DNA of 46,177 bases from Mogibacterium sp. (GCA_017512365.1 JAFWGQ010000052.1:1-46177), one strand, 5' to 3'. Shown: positions 24,371 to 33,330, counted from the first letter of the stretch. Numbers and translations are program-made. Notes: generated from the letters alone by a model not told the origin.

Positions 24371-25549
24371 TTATCTTGACAACAGTTTTCTGGCGATGCT
24401 GATGCCGGCCCTGAATGGCAGCGGTCTGAGATCTTTGTCCGCTTTTTTGAGCATTTCCCTGATATGGATATTCTGAGGACAGTGCTGCTCGCACTTGCCG
24501 CAGCCGATGCACCTGGAGGCAAAGCCCGCATCCTTCTGAAGACCGACATTCCTGGCATATTCGAATCTGACCCCGGTCTTTTTTCCCTCGATATACATAA
24601 GATTGTAGTAATGGAAAGTACCCGGTATATCCACTCCCTGCGGACACGGCATGCAGTATCTGCATCCGGTGCAGCCGACTTTCTCTTTTTCTTTTATGAT
24701 GCGTCTTACACTGTCCACCAGATCGTGATCCTTTTGAGTGAACGATCCCGGCCCGGCATCCGACGCGATGCGGATGTTTTCCCCGACCATCTCAAGAGAG
24801 TTCATGCCGGAAAGAACGACCGTAACCCCGCTCTGATCCCACAGCCATCTGAGTCCGAGCTCCGCTGCTGTATATCCGCTGCCGCTTTCTCTAAGTTCAC
24901 GCGCCGCAGCGACAGGCAGGTTCACCAGCTTGCCGCCTCTGAGAGGCTCCATGATTATGACCGGTATGCCCTTTTCGGCTGCAGCTTCCACTCCGGCCCT
25001 GCCGGCCTGGCTGTTCTCATCGAGATAGTTGTACTGGACCTGACAGAAGTCCCAGTCGTAGGCGTTGAGTATCCTGAGGAACATGTCGGTATCGCCGTGA
25101 TAGGAAAAGCCGATCTGCCTGATGCTGCCGTCGGCCTTGCGGGCCGCTATCCATTCCTCGATGCCCAGGGATCTCAGACGCTCCCATTCGGAAAAGTCCG
25201 TGAACATGTGCATCAGATAATAGTCCACATGATCGGTCCTGAGTCTCGACAGCTCCTCTGCAAATGTCTTTTCGACCGCCTTCATCGATCTTGTCAGGTA
25301 CTGAGGCAGCTTGGTCGCGATGTTTATCCTGTCGCGTACACCGTTTTCCTCAAGTATCCTTCCAAGGCACTCCTCGCTGCCGGGATACGCGTACGCGGTA
25401 TCGAAGTAATTGACTCCGTGCTCTATCGCGTACATGATCTCTCTTTCGGCTTTCGCGTAGTCGATCTGCGTCCCCTTCTTTGTGAATCTCATGCAGCCGA
25501 ATCCCAGCTGTGAAAGTTCATTTCCGTATCTGTCCTTTCTGTATTTCAT
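24371..25549 (-). CDS. Aldo/keto reductase with C-terminal Fe-S cluster region (second copy)
   Basis: A 392-residue oxidoreductase of the same type as the one at 9494-10525. The barrel begins YGNELSQLGFGCMRF; the active-site Asp/Tyr are in FDTAYAYPGSEECLG, the lysine in IATKLP and the histidine in YYLMHMF. The tail has CTGCRYCMPCPQGVDIP and CIGCGKCEQHCPQNIHI, two ferredoxin-type cysteine groups. It is closer than the first copy to the large group of clostridial Fe-S aldo/keto reductases. Electron donor and substrate are unknown. The ATG is five bases after the stop of the broken HD-GYP gene, with GAGAGG overlapping, so it was once (and may still be) translated in that operon. Confidence 0.92.
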   Translation of the reverse strand: MKYRKDRYGNELSQLGFGCMRFTKKGTQIDYAKAEREIMYAIEHGVNYFDTAYAYPGSEECLGRILEENGVRDRINIATKLPQYLTRSMKAVEKTFAEELSRLRTDHVDYYLMHMFTDFSEWERLRSLGIEEWIAARKADGSIRQIGFSYHGDTDMFLRILNAYDWDFCQVQYNYLDENSQAGRAGVEAAAEKGIPVIIMEPLRGGKLVNLPVAAARELRESGSGYTAAELGLRWLWDQSGVTVVLSGMNSLEMVGENIRIASDAGPGSFTQKDHDLVDSVRRIIKEKEKVGCTGCRYCMPCPQGVDIPGTFHYYNLMYIEGKKTGVRFEYARNVGLQKDAGFASRCIGCGKCEQHCPQNIHIREMLKKADKDLRPLPFRAGISIARKLLSR

Positions 25550-25554
25550 CCTCT

Positions 25555-25985
25555 CTATCCCCCTTTACTGTCATCATTGCTTTTTTCGTCCATTATGCGC
25601 AGCATGATCTTCGCGTATTCCGGATCGAACTGCGTTCCCATGCCTTTCTCCAGCTCTTCTTTCGTCCTCTCATCACTTAGCCTGTCACGGTAGCTCCTCG
25701 AGGACGTCATGGCATCGTACGCGTCTGCTACCGCTATGATACGGGCTATGGCCGGGATATCCTCTCCGGAAAGCCCGTCAGGATAGCCGGTGCCGTCATA
25801 CCTTTCATTATGTATGAGTAACGGTCAAATATGAGCAGGAACATGGCCGAAAGCTCCAGCAGCGCCAGCATGCTCTTCTTTTTGTGAGAGGCTGAGCTCG
25901 CCGCCAGAGTCATGAAAGCGAGGATAGCGCAGATCCCGCTCATGAACAGCATTATATTCAGTTGATGGTCTCTTATGAATTCCAC
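25555..25985 (-). pseudogene. Internally deleted HD-GYP phosphodiesterase gene
   Basis: Two pieces of one gene lie in different frames. From GTG at 25985 to about 25815 the sequence encodes an N-terminal membrane region (MEFIRDHQLNIMLFMSG onward, two membrane segments, ending FDRYSY). From about 25822 to a TAG at 25555-25557, in another frame, it encodes [16 protein letters not shown], then [16 protein letters not shown] and a short tail. That is the second half of an HD-GYP cyclic-di-GMP phosphodiesterase domain. The middle, including the HD residues, is gone, and the join changes frame, so no active enzyme can be made. Two active diguanylate cyclases remain nearby. The N-terminal frame alone could still give a 79-residue membrane peptide. 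Confidence 0.85.
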
Positions 25986-25995
25986 AGGACACCCG

Positions 25996-27249
25996 TCATT
26001 CGTATCTCAGAGCCTCAATAGGATCCATCTTCGCAGCTTTGTTGGCCGGATAGAGTCCGAAGAACACTCCGAAAGCCACAGAGAACGCGACACTGATAAA
26101 GATCCAGAGCACCGGCACCGATGAAGGATAGTTCATCGCTTTGGATATTCCCAGCCCGGCGATGATGCCCAGCACCACGCCGATCAGGCCGCCGACTAAG
26201 CACATCACTATCGACTCTGTGATGAACTGCATCCTTATGGCGTAGTTTGTGGCGCCGAGAGCCTTTCTTATGCCGATCTCCTTTGTCCTCTCCGTAATGG
26301 ATACGACCATGATGTTCATGACTCCGATGCCTCCTACAAGCAGCGATATGGCCGCTATCGCCGACAGGGCCAGCGTGAGTGTCTGAGTCATCTTCTTGCT
26401 CTCGTTTATCCACGAGCTCATGCTGTATCCGTCTATATGGTATGTATCGTTCTCTTTATAATACTTTTCATTGACGTAGTTCTTGACCTCACCCATCAGC
26501 TTCTCAGGATCCTCTTCAGGCATCGCCATTACATCGAAGTCGGTGAACAGATAGTCCTCATTCGTCTGAGTGAGAGCCGTCCTCAGCGGTATGTAGCATT
26601 CCGTCGAGCTTTCCGCCATAAGGAAATCATTTTTGGACGCCTGATGCTCATATACGCCGATGATGCTGTATCCGAAGAACCTGTCTCCAATCATGCACTC
26701 AAGAGACTGACCTATGGCGTTGTCCGGATTCTTGCCGTACAGCTCCTTGGCGAGCTTGCTCGATATGACAGCGACCTTTGATCTGCTCACATAGTCTCTC
26801 GGCCTCAGCAGACGGCCTGCGACCATGTTGAGCTTCTTTGATTCCAGTGCGATCCTGTTGACGCCGTACAGGGAGACAGTCAGTTCCTTTTTCCGCTGGC
26901 CTATCTTTCCGTCGCCGACCTGCTTCGTAAGCGATATACCTTTTATCCGGCCCTTGAATCTGTCCTCGATATCATTGAACATTTCATCATTCGCCATGTC
27001 CCGGGGCTTCATTTCTCTCGTTTCGGCGGATCCGGTAAGGTCTCTTTCCTTCTGCGTGACATAAAAACTGATGTCGCCGGCGCCGAGGCCGCTCATCGAT
27101 TCGCTCACCGCTTTGTTCATCGATGTACCGACTGTCATTATGGCTATGACTGACGCTATGCCTATCACGATGCCGAGCATGGTAAGGAGCGTTCTCAGTC
27201 TGTTGGCGCGGAGCTCTGTCAGCGCGATATTCAAATTATCCCTGAACAT
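25996..27249 (-). CDS. MacB/FtsX-type ABC transporter permease
   Basis: A 417-residue permease of the MacB/FtsX type. TM1 is at about 20-42 (LTMLGIVIGIASVIAIMTVG), followed by an extracytoplasmic MacB-type domain of about 230 residues. Three C-terminal membrane segments follow (about 285-310, 330-360, 375-400), with the coupling motif ITERTKEIGIRKALGA between TM2 and TM3. It lacks its own ATPase domain and works with the ATPase encoded just upstream, whose gene it overlaps by 14 bases. MacB-type systems move peptides, lipoproteins or drugs by mechanotransmission across one membrane, usually with a MacA-type adaptor, here the third gene of the set. Confidence 0.92.
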   Translation of the reverse strand: MFRDNLNIALTELRANRLRTLLTMLGIVIGIASVIAIMTVGTSMNKAVSESMSGLGAGDISFYVTQKERDLTGSAETREMKPRDMANDEMFNDIEDRFKGRIKGISLTKQVGDGKIGQRKKELTVSLYGVNRIALESKKLNMVAGRLLRPRDYVSRSKVAVISSKLAKELYGKNPDNAIGQSLECMIGDRFFGYSIIGVYEHQASKNDFLMAESSTECYIPLRTALTQTNEDYLFTDFDVMAMPEEDPEKLMGEVKNYVNEKYYKENDTYHIDGYSMSSWINESKKMTQTLTLALSAIAAISLLVGGIGVMNIMVVSITERTKEIGIRKALGATNYAIRMQFITESIVMCLVGGLIGVVLGIIAGLGISKAMNYPSSVPVLWIFISVAFSVAFGVFFGLYPANKAAKMDPIEALRYE

Positions 27250-27943
27250 ACGCGCTCCCCTTTCTCTCGCCTGTTATCCTGCCGTCGCTCAGAGTGAGGA
27301 CCCTCTCGCACTCCTCGGCAAGCTCGGGTGAATGGGTGATCAGAACTATCGTGATGCCTCTCTCCCTGTGAAGCCGGTGGAAAATATCCATGATAAGACG
27401 GCCCGTAGTCGTATCGAGAGCTCCGGTCGGCTCATCGGCGAGGATGATATCCGGGTCGTTTACGAGAGCTCTTGCGATCGCGACTCTCTGTTTCTGTCCT
27501 CCGGACAGTTCATCAGGATTGTGATCCATCCTCTCGTCCATCTCGACCATCGCGAGAGCTTTCTTTGCCCGTTCCTCTCTTTCGGCCGGATCCACGCCGG
27601 CGTAGATCATGGGAACTTCGACATTCTTGATGGCGCTCATCCTCGGTATGAGGTTGTAGGTCTGGAAAACAAATCCTATCTGCTGATTGCGGATATGCGA
27701 AAGCTGGGTGTCATCCGCCGACACGACATCGACATCGTGCAGCCTGTAGGTTCCCTCGGACGGCCTGTCGAGAGCCCCGATTATATTCATGAGGGTGGAC
27801 TTTCCCGATCCCGAGGCGCCTACTATCGCTACGAACTCACCTTTCTTCACAGTGAAATCGACATCATGCAGAACAGTGAGCTCATTCTCTTTGCCTTCCA
27901 TGAACTTCTTGTATATTCCTTTAAGTTCGATTATTTCATCCAT
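27236..27943 (-). CDS. ABC transporter ATP-binding protein (MacB/LolD type)
   Basis: A 235-residue ATPase. Walker [10 protein letters not shown] is at about 42-50, the Q-loop in VFQTYNLIP, the signature LSGGQKQR near 145, Walker B with DEPTGALD near 168, and the switch histidine in ITHSPEL. All sites are intact. Sequence and context place it with the LolD/MacB/YknY group that powers FtsX-fold permeases. It starts 15 bases after the adaptor gene and overlaps the permease gene by 14, so the three products are made together. Confidence 0.95.
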   Translation of the reverse strand: MDEIIELKGIYKKFMEGKENELTVLHDVDFTVKKGEFVAIVGASGSGKSTLMNIIGALDRPSEGTYRLHDVDVVSADDTQLSHIRNQQIGFVFQTYNLIPRMSAIKNVEVPMIYAGVDPAEREERAKKALAMVEMDERMDHNPDELSGGQKQRVAIARALVNDPDIILADEPTGALDTTTGRLIMDIFHRLHRERGITIVLITHSPELAEECERVLTLSDGRITGERKGSAYVQG

Positions 27944-27958
27944 ATGCAGATTCTTTGA

Positions 27959-29749
27959 CTATTCCTCGCTGTCTTCCGTGCTTATGTCTTCTGTGTCTCC
28001 GTCCAGCTCTTCACCGTCTTCGCCGAACTGCGGCACCACTACTTTCATGCCCTCTTCCACATCATCTCCGATTATTTCCGAATAGTAGTCGGTCTTCATG
28101 CCGTATTTGACGTCTATATTGCGCTTCTTGCCTCTGTCATTGACCACGACGATGTAATTTTCTCCGTTCTCATTGGTGCGTATGGCCTCGTCAGGCACGG
28201 CAAGGACGTTGTTCTTTTTCCAGACTGTTACGACTACCTTGGCAGTCATGCCTATGCGCATGTTCTTCGAAGGTTCCTGTATCACGGTCTCGACCCTGTA
28301 ATTTGCGCCGCTTCCGCCGCTGCTGCCCGCTGATGAGGATGATCCCGATGTGCTTACGGCTCCTGTCTCCGATACCATAGGCGTGCTTCCGACATAGATG
28401 AGCTTGCCCTCCGTATCGGTCATGTCGGCAGCTGTTATCGTGATCTCAGCGTTCTGACCGACAGCGAGGCTGCTGACATCGTACTGGTCGGCGCTTGCGC
28501 TCACCCTGTAGCTCGAGTCATCCTGTACGACAGCGATGGCATCGCCTTTGTATTTGTCGCCTGGCTTTACGTTGACCGCAGTCACTATGCCGTTCGCCTC
28601 CGCAACGACCTGGCTGGCGGCGAGATCCTTCTGAGCTTTTCTGAGCTCCTTGTTCGGGGCTTCCAGGCTGTCGCTCGCGCTGTCGTAAGCGTTGCTGAGA
28701 GCGTTCTCCTGCTCTTCAACGGTCCTCGATGTCGTGCGCCGGGTTTCCTCATTGGTCTGAACGGCCTTTTCTTTCGCATCCTTGAGCGCCGCGACCTTCT
28801 TCTTGGTTTCAGCTATTGTTTCTTCAAGACTGCTGACCGAAGACTGGGCTGAGTTATAGGCAGCCTGAGCTTCGGATTCGGTCTTCAGACGCTGAGCGAC
28901 CTGCGGCTGCGACTTGTATGAAGTGATATTGTTCTCATTTTGATGGAGTTCTGCCCATAATTCGGTATTTTTTTCTCTGAGTTCTTTCTCCGTTTCTTCA
29001 GGGTGAGCAGTGCCGTCAGGAGCCACCCCGCTGTTTATCTCTTTTTCATTCTTTGCGATCTCAGCAGCGCATTCATCGATCTTTTTCTGATATTCGTCGA
29101 TCGTTTTATGATCCGCTGCGGCATTGTTCTCTGCCCGGTCTTTGTTTACTTTTGCGTTGTTGAGTTCGGATTTTGCAGATGTCAGCTTGCTCTTGAGAGA
29201 GTTGAGCTCTTTGACGGCCTTGTTATACTGAGAAGTCGCAGTCTTTACATCCTTCGAAGTCTTTCCGGTCTGTACCTCTTCGTCTTCTTCCGCGTTTCTC
29301 AGGCTTCGTTTGGCGTTCGAGATATCCTGAGAGTTTTTCTTCTCTGCAGATGAAAGGCTTTTCTGTGCCGAACTGACATTCTCCCTGAGCTCCGAATCAT
29401 CGAGCACTGCTATGACATCGCCCTTCTGGACAGTATCGCCGACCTTTACGTTCACCTGCTTCACCTCAACGTCCATGAGCGGGCTGGATACGGAATATGC
29501 CGCTCCGCTCTCTACCGTTCCGGACAGAGTGAGGCTCTGCACAAGATCCCGTCTCTCAACGGTGACGGTCTCGGTCTCAGCTGTTGTCTTCTTTTCCGAC
29601 GATTTTACATGCCGGAATATGAGCAGACCGATAAGAGCCAGCAACAATGCAAGGATTATCACGGCTACAACCTTATGGCCTTTTACCCAGGCGGCCACGG
29701 CCCCGGCTGCTTTCTTTACGCCTTTTTTGTTTTCCTTTTTCTCATCCAT
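27959..29749 (-). CDS. MacA/HlyD-like membrane fusion protein
   Basis: A 596-residue adaptor for the ABC pair downstream. It has a cytosolic basic start, one membrane anchor at about 29-46, a split lipoyl-like domain (VKVGDTVQKGDVIAVLDD near 100 and VNVKPGDKYKGDAIAV near 400), a beta-barrel and a membrane-proximal domain. Between the lipoyl halves lies an unusually long alpha-helical hairpin, about 120-390, rich in Ala, Lys, Glu and Ser. The C terminus is acidic and a serine/glycine-rich loop lies near 475. In Gram-positive relatives such as YknX these adaptors help export or resist toxic peptides. AAAGGAG lies 13 bases before the ATG, farther than usual. An expected promoter -10 (TATAAT, 29926-29931) lies upstream. 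Confidence 0.9.
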   Translation of the reverse strand: MDEKKENKKGVKKAAGAVAAWVKGHKVVAVIILALLLALIGLLIFRHVKSSEKKTTAETETVTVERRDLVQSLTLSGTVESGAAYSVSSPLMDVEVKQVNVKVGDTVQKGDVIAVLDDSELRENVSSAQKSLSSAEKKNSQDISNAKRSLRNAEEDEEVQTGKTSKDVKTATSQYNKAVKELNSLKSKLTSAKSELNNAKVNKDRAENNAAADHKTIDEYQKKIDECAAEIAKNEKEINSGVAPDGTAHPEETEKELREKNTELWAELHQNENNITSYKSQPQVAQRLKTESEAQAAYNSAQSSVSSLEETIAETKKKVAALKDAKEKAVQTNEETRRTTSRTVEEQENALSNAYDSASDSLEAPNKELRKAQKDLAASQVVAEANGIVTAVNVKPGDKYKGDAIAVVQDDSSYRVSASADQYDVSSLAVGQNAEITITAADMTDTEGKLIYVGSTPMVSETGAVSTSGSSSSAGSSGGSGANYRVETVIQEPSKNMRIGMTAKVVVTVWKKNNVLAVPDEAIRTNENGENYIVVVNDRGKKRNIDVKYGMKTDYYSEIIGDDVEEGMKVVVPQFGEDGEELDGDTEDISTEDSEE

Positions 29750-29781
29750 TATCTGACTGTATCTCCTTTCGGTCTTTGTCG

Positions 29782-29913
29782 TTATTCTTTCTCCCCGCTT
29801 ATCGCGGAGTCGTTTCCGTTGTATTTTATGCAGAGCATCGTGAGGTCATCGAACTGCTCGAAATCCTGTACGAAGTCATCCACGGCCTTCCGTACATTCG
29901 GCCTTTCTTTCAC
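29782..29913 (-). pseudogene. C-terminal fragment of a SpoIIE/RsbU-type phosphatase
   Basis: A 43-codon stretch ends VDDFVQDFEQFDDLTMLCIKY plus 12 residues and a TAA. The QFDD(I/L)T(M/L)L pattern is the conserved end of PP2C-like SpoIIE/RsbU phosphatases, which carries a metal-binding aspartate pair. Nothing matching the rest of such a protein is found upstream. The open frame continues back only through the terminator of the neighbouring gene, so it cannot be a functional gene. It is a remnant left next to the transporter operon. The rest of the 312-base gap 29750-30061 holds that terminator and a TATAAT at 29926-29931. Confidence 0.65.
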
Positions 29914-29972
29914 AGTACGAATACAATTATATCTATTGTACCGCAAAACGATGCCGCATTGTATTATCTGCA

Positions 29973-30017
29973 ATAAAAAGCCGCAGTACTTTTGAATTTT
30001 TTTGAGTGCTGCGGGCT
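29973..30017 (-). terminator. Intrinsic terminator after the E2-like gene
   Basis: On the minus strand AGCCCGCAGCACT pairs with AGTACTGCGGCT (one bulge, one mismatch) around an AT-rich loop of about 14 bases, followed by TTTTTATT. Confidence 0.75.
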
Positions 30018-30061
30018 TACATTCAGCTTCGCGGATCTGTGCAGCAGTCATCTCTTGCTTA

Positions 30062-30949
30062 TCAGATCATCGCTTCTATCAGTTCTTCGTTTGAGAGCAG
30101 CTCTTCCATGCGTTCGAGGAACGGTATCATATCCGCATAATCCACTGCCCTGTGATCTATCGCGATCGTGATCGGTATGATCTCCTTTATCACTACCCTG
30201 TCGTCCTCCGCTGCAGGCTTTTTCTGCAGAGTCCCTACCGCCATGGCGCAGATCTGAGGAGGGACCACCTCCAGCATCAGAGTGGATCCCTTCATGTGTC
30301 TGCCTACTGATCCCACGTTCGAGATCGTGATGCTTCCCTGCCTGATATCTTCAGTCGCAAGACCCTCGCCCGCCTTCCCTTTTCTGATGCATTCCCGCAT
30401 CCTCTTTGCAGACACTTTGATGCGGCCCTTCCCGACTTTCGCGCCGATGAGCCTTCCGGCTGCCTTCAGCACCTTGCCGTGCATCAGCCCGTCAAAAGTA
30501 TCCGCAAGGCCCGTCAGATACAGCAGGGCCTCCATGTCGGTGTTGTCCAGACGCTTTCTGCAGTCATTCATCACTTCCTGGATCTCACGCATGGACCTGT
30601 CCTCCATGCGGTGCAGATTTACGGTCATCATCTTCCCGTCCTTATACAATACGGGAGTGGAGATGTCGATATGATCCGAAAGTTCGATCCTGCCTCTTAC
30701 CAGAGCGTGGTCATAAAAGACGTGTCCGTTCAGGGCAGGGCCGGCCTTGATGCCTTCTATGATCACTTTGAGGACAGCAGAATTGACGGAAATCCTTTCT
30801 TCTTTCGGATGACTGCTGTTATATGATCTGACAGCCTCCATCAGTTTCTCTGCATCCGCCTCATAGATATAGACTAAGTGAGGCACGTTCCTCCAGCTGT
30901 CAGTTGTAATGCTTGCTATTATCTTGCGCGAAATATCGAAATAGCTCAT
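30062..30949 (-). CDS. Orphan 2-oxoacid dehydrogenase E2-type acyltransferase domain
   Basis: A 295-residue protein matching the catalytic (CAT-like) domain of dihydrolipoamide acyltransferases. The late motif IAIDHRAVDYADMIPFL holds the catalytic histidine and aspartate in near-consensus form, and SITISNVGSVGRHMKG resembles the E2 channel motif. There is no lipoyl or subunit-binding domain, and no E1 or E3 gene is near, so it is not an ordinary pyruvate dehydrogenase subunit. It may transfer acyl groups from CoA to another acceptor. The ATG at 30949 overlaps the stop of the upstream unknown gene (ATGA), which favours it over an ATG six codons earlier. A terminator follows. Confidence 0.8.
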   Translation of the reverse strand: MSYFDISRKIIASITTDSWRNVPHLVYIYEADAEKLMEAVRSYNSSHPKEERISVNSAVLKVIIEGIKAGPALNGHVFYDHALVRGRIELSDHIDISTPVLYKDGKMMTVNLHRMEDRSMREIQEVMNDCRKRLDNTDMEALLYLTGLADTFDGLMHGKVLKAAGRLIGAKVGKGRIKVSAKRMRECIRKGKAGEGLATEDIRQGSITISNVGSVGRHMKGSTLMLEVVPPQICAMAVGTLQKKPAAEDDRVVIKEIIPITIAIDHRAVDYADMIPFLERMEELLSNEELIEAMI

Positions 30950-31644
30950 AGGATCTCTTTCAGCCACGCAACGAGCGCATCGATTATCTTGTCTTCAATG
31001 ACATCCGGCAGAAGGCCCTCATCCTTGTCCGGATCCTTCAGGCGCGGTATCTTCTCTGTACCCGGGTCTTCCGTGAACACCACATCGCTTAAAGTGAGGT
31101 GCAGCCCGGCTTCGCGCAGGCTGTCCGACAGGACCGAGATGAGCTTAGGCTTTATCAGATCAGAAGAAAGCAGTTTGACCGCCTCCTTTTCGATCGTTTC
31201 CGCCTTTGCGATCCTGAAAGCGAGTTTTGCCACACCTCCGGTGATACCGGTCAGCGCCGGACTTTCAACGAGCTGCTTGCTGTCTGTCTTCACCTTCACC
31301 GCATGCAGGCTTATCTTTGTGCCCGGCTCATCCAGCGCATATAAGTCGCCGATCACTATGGCATCCCCGCCGAGCATATCATGCATCGCCGCATTTGCGG
31401 AGCTTACGAGATCATCATGAAGATCCTCGAGCAGCCACACGATTATCTGATCGCGGGCGTCTGTATCCAGAAATCCAAGCAGCTTCTCCACCAGCGGAAC
31501 AGTGTCATCGCCAAGCCTGACGATCAGTTTTTCCAGCTCGGTCGGCTCGGTATTCGATCTGCATTCTTCTGTCAGCTGCGGTATAAGGCTCTCAAAGCAT
31601 TTCTCGTAGTTTATCTCCTGTACTTCAAAACTGATTTTTATCAT
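30946..31644 (-). CDS. Unknown cytoplasmic protein coupled to the E2-type acyltransferase
   Basis: A 232-residue soluble protein of no family I recognise. It starts MIKISFEVQEINYEKCFES, is mixed alpha/beta by appearance and acidic, and ends in an amphipathic helix (VIEDKIIDALVAWLKEIL). No membrane segments, cysteine clusters or nucleotide motifs are seen. The start at 31644 has AGGAGG eight bases before it; the frame stays open to 31740, but the extra part crosses the promoter. Its stop overlaps the acyltransferase start by four bases, so the two are translated together and probably act together. Confidence 0.75.
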   Translation of the reverse strand: MIKISFEVQEINYEKCFESLIPQLTEECRSNTEPTELEKLIVRLGDDTVPLVEKLLGFLDTDARDQIIVWLLEDLHDDLVSSANAAMHDMLGGDAIVIGDLYALDEPGTKISLHAVKVKTDSKQLVESPALTGITGGVAKLAFRIAKAETIEKEAVKLLSSDLIKPKLISVLSDSLREAGLHLTLSDVVFTEDPGTEKIPRLKDPDKDEGLLPDVIEDKIIDALVAWLKEIL

Positions 31645-31652
31645 ATATCTGG

Positions 31653-31658
31653 CCTCCT
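31653..31658 (-). promoter_or_regulatory. Ribosome binding site that fixes the unknown gene's start
   Basis: AGGAGG on the minus strand, eight bases before the ATG at 31644. Confidence 0.75.
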
Positions 31659-31677
31659 GAAATTCTAATGTGACTAT

Positions 31678-31712
31678 ATTATACCTGCACAGGCTTTTTT
31701 GTGGAACCACAA
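31678..31712 (-). promoter_or_regulatory. Promoter with an overlapping inverted repeat
   Basis: On the minus strand TCCACA (31700-31705), 16 bases, then a perfect TATAAT (31678-31683), about 33 bases before the ATG at 31644. The inverted repeat TTGTGGTTCCACAA (31699-31712) covers the -35 box. This is a likely operator for a dimeric repressor controlling the unknown protein/acyltransferase pair. Confidence 0.6.
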
Positions 31713-31897
31713 AACCGCTGTCCGGCAGTTTTTCCACCATAGAAAATGCCCGCGGCCTCTTCCTTCTTGCGTCTGAAATGTATCTCTCCCATGACGAGTG
31801 CGGATATCAGAATGAGCGACATCAGAGCAAGAGGGTGATCGTCGTCACCTGTCGCGGCGCCTGACCCCTTTTCAGCGGTCTTTTTTCCGGTTGTATC
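31679..31897 (-). pseudogene. Remnant of a surface-protein C-terminal tail
   Basis: A short open stretch without a start codon encodes GSGAATGDDDHP, then a hydrophobic run LALMSLILISALVMG and a positive cluster HFRRKKEE. This resembles the sorting-signal-like tails (xxxTGD, membrane span, basic end) of clostridial surface proteins. The frame then runs on through the promoter of the next gene, so the original stop is lost. No larger part of the protein is found upstream. The rest of the 293-base gap 31645-31937 holds the promoter only. Confidence 0.45.
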
Positions 31898-31937
31898 TCA
31901 TCTAAAAAAGCGTTTACATGGTTAACATTCTTTCTGT

Positions 31938-33296
31938 TCAGTTTTTAAGGCTCTGAAGAGGCGCGGGTATGCGTCCTCCCCTGTTTATCATGACAGACGG
32001 CGACTTGCCGCGGAGCTTCATGACAGGGCCGTATCCCAGAAGGCCGCCGAAATCGAGTTCCTCTCCGTCCTTCAGTCCTATCGCGGGTATCACCCTCACT
32101 GCGGTGGTCTTCGAATTGATCATTCCTATGGCCGCCTCGTCAGCTATGATCGCGGCGATGACATCCGCAGGAGTATCTCCCGGGATGACTATCATGTCCA
32201 GGCCGACGGAGCACACCGCCGTCATCGCTTCCAGCTTTTCTATAGAAAGAGTCCCGGCCCTCGCTGCGTCTATCATGCCTGCATCCTCGCTGACGGGAAT
32301 GAAGGCTCCTGAAAGGCCGCCCACAGCTGAAGACGCCATAACGCCGCCCTTCTTGACCGCATCGTTGAGCATAGCGAGCGCTGCAGTAGTTCCGTGAGCA
32401 CCGACCTGCTCGAGACCGATCTCCTCGAGTATATGCGCCACGGAATCCCCTGCAGCAGGAGTCGGCGCCAGCGAAAGATCCACTATGCCGAACGGCACTC
32501 CGAGCGCCGAGGCCGCTTCGGAGCCGACCATCCGGCCTACCCTCGTGATCTTGAACGCGGTCCTTTTTATTTCTTCAGCTACCTCGTCCATAGGCGCGTC
32601 ATCCGGCATTCCCGCAAGTACTGACCTTACGACTCCGGGTCCCGAGACTCCGACGCTCAGCACTGCATCCGCCTCGCCTGTCCCGTGGAACGCCCCTGCC
32701 ATGAACGGATTGTCTTCAACGGCATTGCAGAATACCACGAGCCTGGCTGCGCCTATGCACTGCCTGTCTGCTGTCATTTCGGCCGCTTCCAGCACTTTGC
32801 CGCCCATCAGCTTTACAGCGTCCATATTGATTCCCGCGCGCGTTGATCCGATATTTACAGATGAACAAACGAGCTCGGTCTCGCTCATTGCCTGCGGTAT
32901 CGAATCGATGAGCGCAAGATCTCCTGCGTTGAAGCCCTTGTGCACGAGGGCTGAATATCCGCCGATGAAGTCCACTCCGATCTCATGAGCCGCCCTGTCC
33001 AGCACGCGGGCATATTTTACAGGATCGCCGCCTGACATTCCGGCCAGCATGGCGACAGGCGTCACAGAAACGCGCTTGTTCACTACGGGTATGCCGTATT
33101 TTTTTGTTATGTCCTCGCCCGTGCGCACCAGGTCTCCGGCGAGCCTGCATATCTTGTCATATATTTTTGTGCACGATCTGTCCGCGTCCGCATCAGCGCA
33201 GTCCAGAAGGGATATCCCCATCGTCGTGGTGCGGATATCCAGATTGTTGTCCCTGATCATGGAGATCGTTTCCATGATGTCTCTTGTCTCAAGCAT
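31938..33296 (-). CDS. UPF0210/PFL family protein
   Basis: A 452-residue cytoplasmic protein of the UPF0210 (DUF711) family. Its fold is related to the glycyl-radical enzymes of the PFL group, but it has no glycyl-radical loop, so radical chemistry is not expected. Recognisable stretches are [12 protein letters not shown] near 22, [18 protein letters not shown] near 146 and [20 protein letters not shown] near 322. Function is unknown across the family. AAGGAT precedes the ATG. It follows the ACT-domain UPF0237 gene by 34 bases; this pairing is widely conserved, and the ACT protein is thought to be its regulatory partner. Confidence 0.9.
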   Translation of the reverse strand: MLETRDIMETISMIRDNNLDIRTTTMGISLLDCADADADRSCTKIYDKICRLAGDLVRTGEDITKKYGIPVVNKRVSVTPVAMLAGMSGGDPVKYARVLDRAAHEIGVDFIGGYSALVHKGFNAGDLALIDSIPQAMSETELVCSSVNIGSTRAGINMDAVKLMGGKVLEAAEMTADRQCIGAARLVVFCNAVEDNPFMAGAFHGTGEADAVLSVGVSGPGVVRSVLAGMPDDAPMDEVAEEIKRTAFKITRVGRMVGSEAASALGVPFGIVDLSLAPTPAAGDSVAHILEEIGLEQVGAHGTTAALAMLNDAVKKGGVMASSAVGGLSGAFIPVSEDAGMIDAARAGTLSIEKLEAMTAVCSVGLDMIVIPGDTPADVIAAIIADEAAIGMINSKTTAVRVIPAIGLKDGEELDFGGLLGYGPVMKLRGKSPSVMINRGGRIPAPLQSLKN

Positions 33297-33330
33297 TTTT
33301 TCCCATCCTTATGTTACGCTGTCCGGCTGA

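Noticed and set aside
25746-25985. A separate small membrane protein of 79 residues
   Set aside because: The last part of the frame is the out-of-frame HD-GYP sequence, so the piece is the front of a deleted gene.
29782-30051. An 89-residue gene between the transporter and E2-like operons
   Set aside because: Its first half lies across a strong terminator hairpin. Only the last 43 codons resemble a protein, and those are a phosphatase tail.
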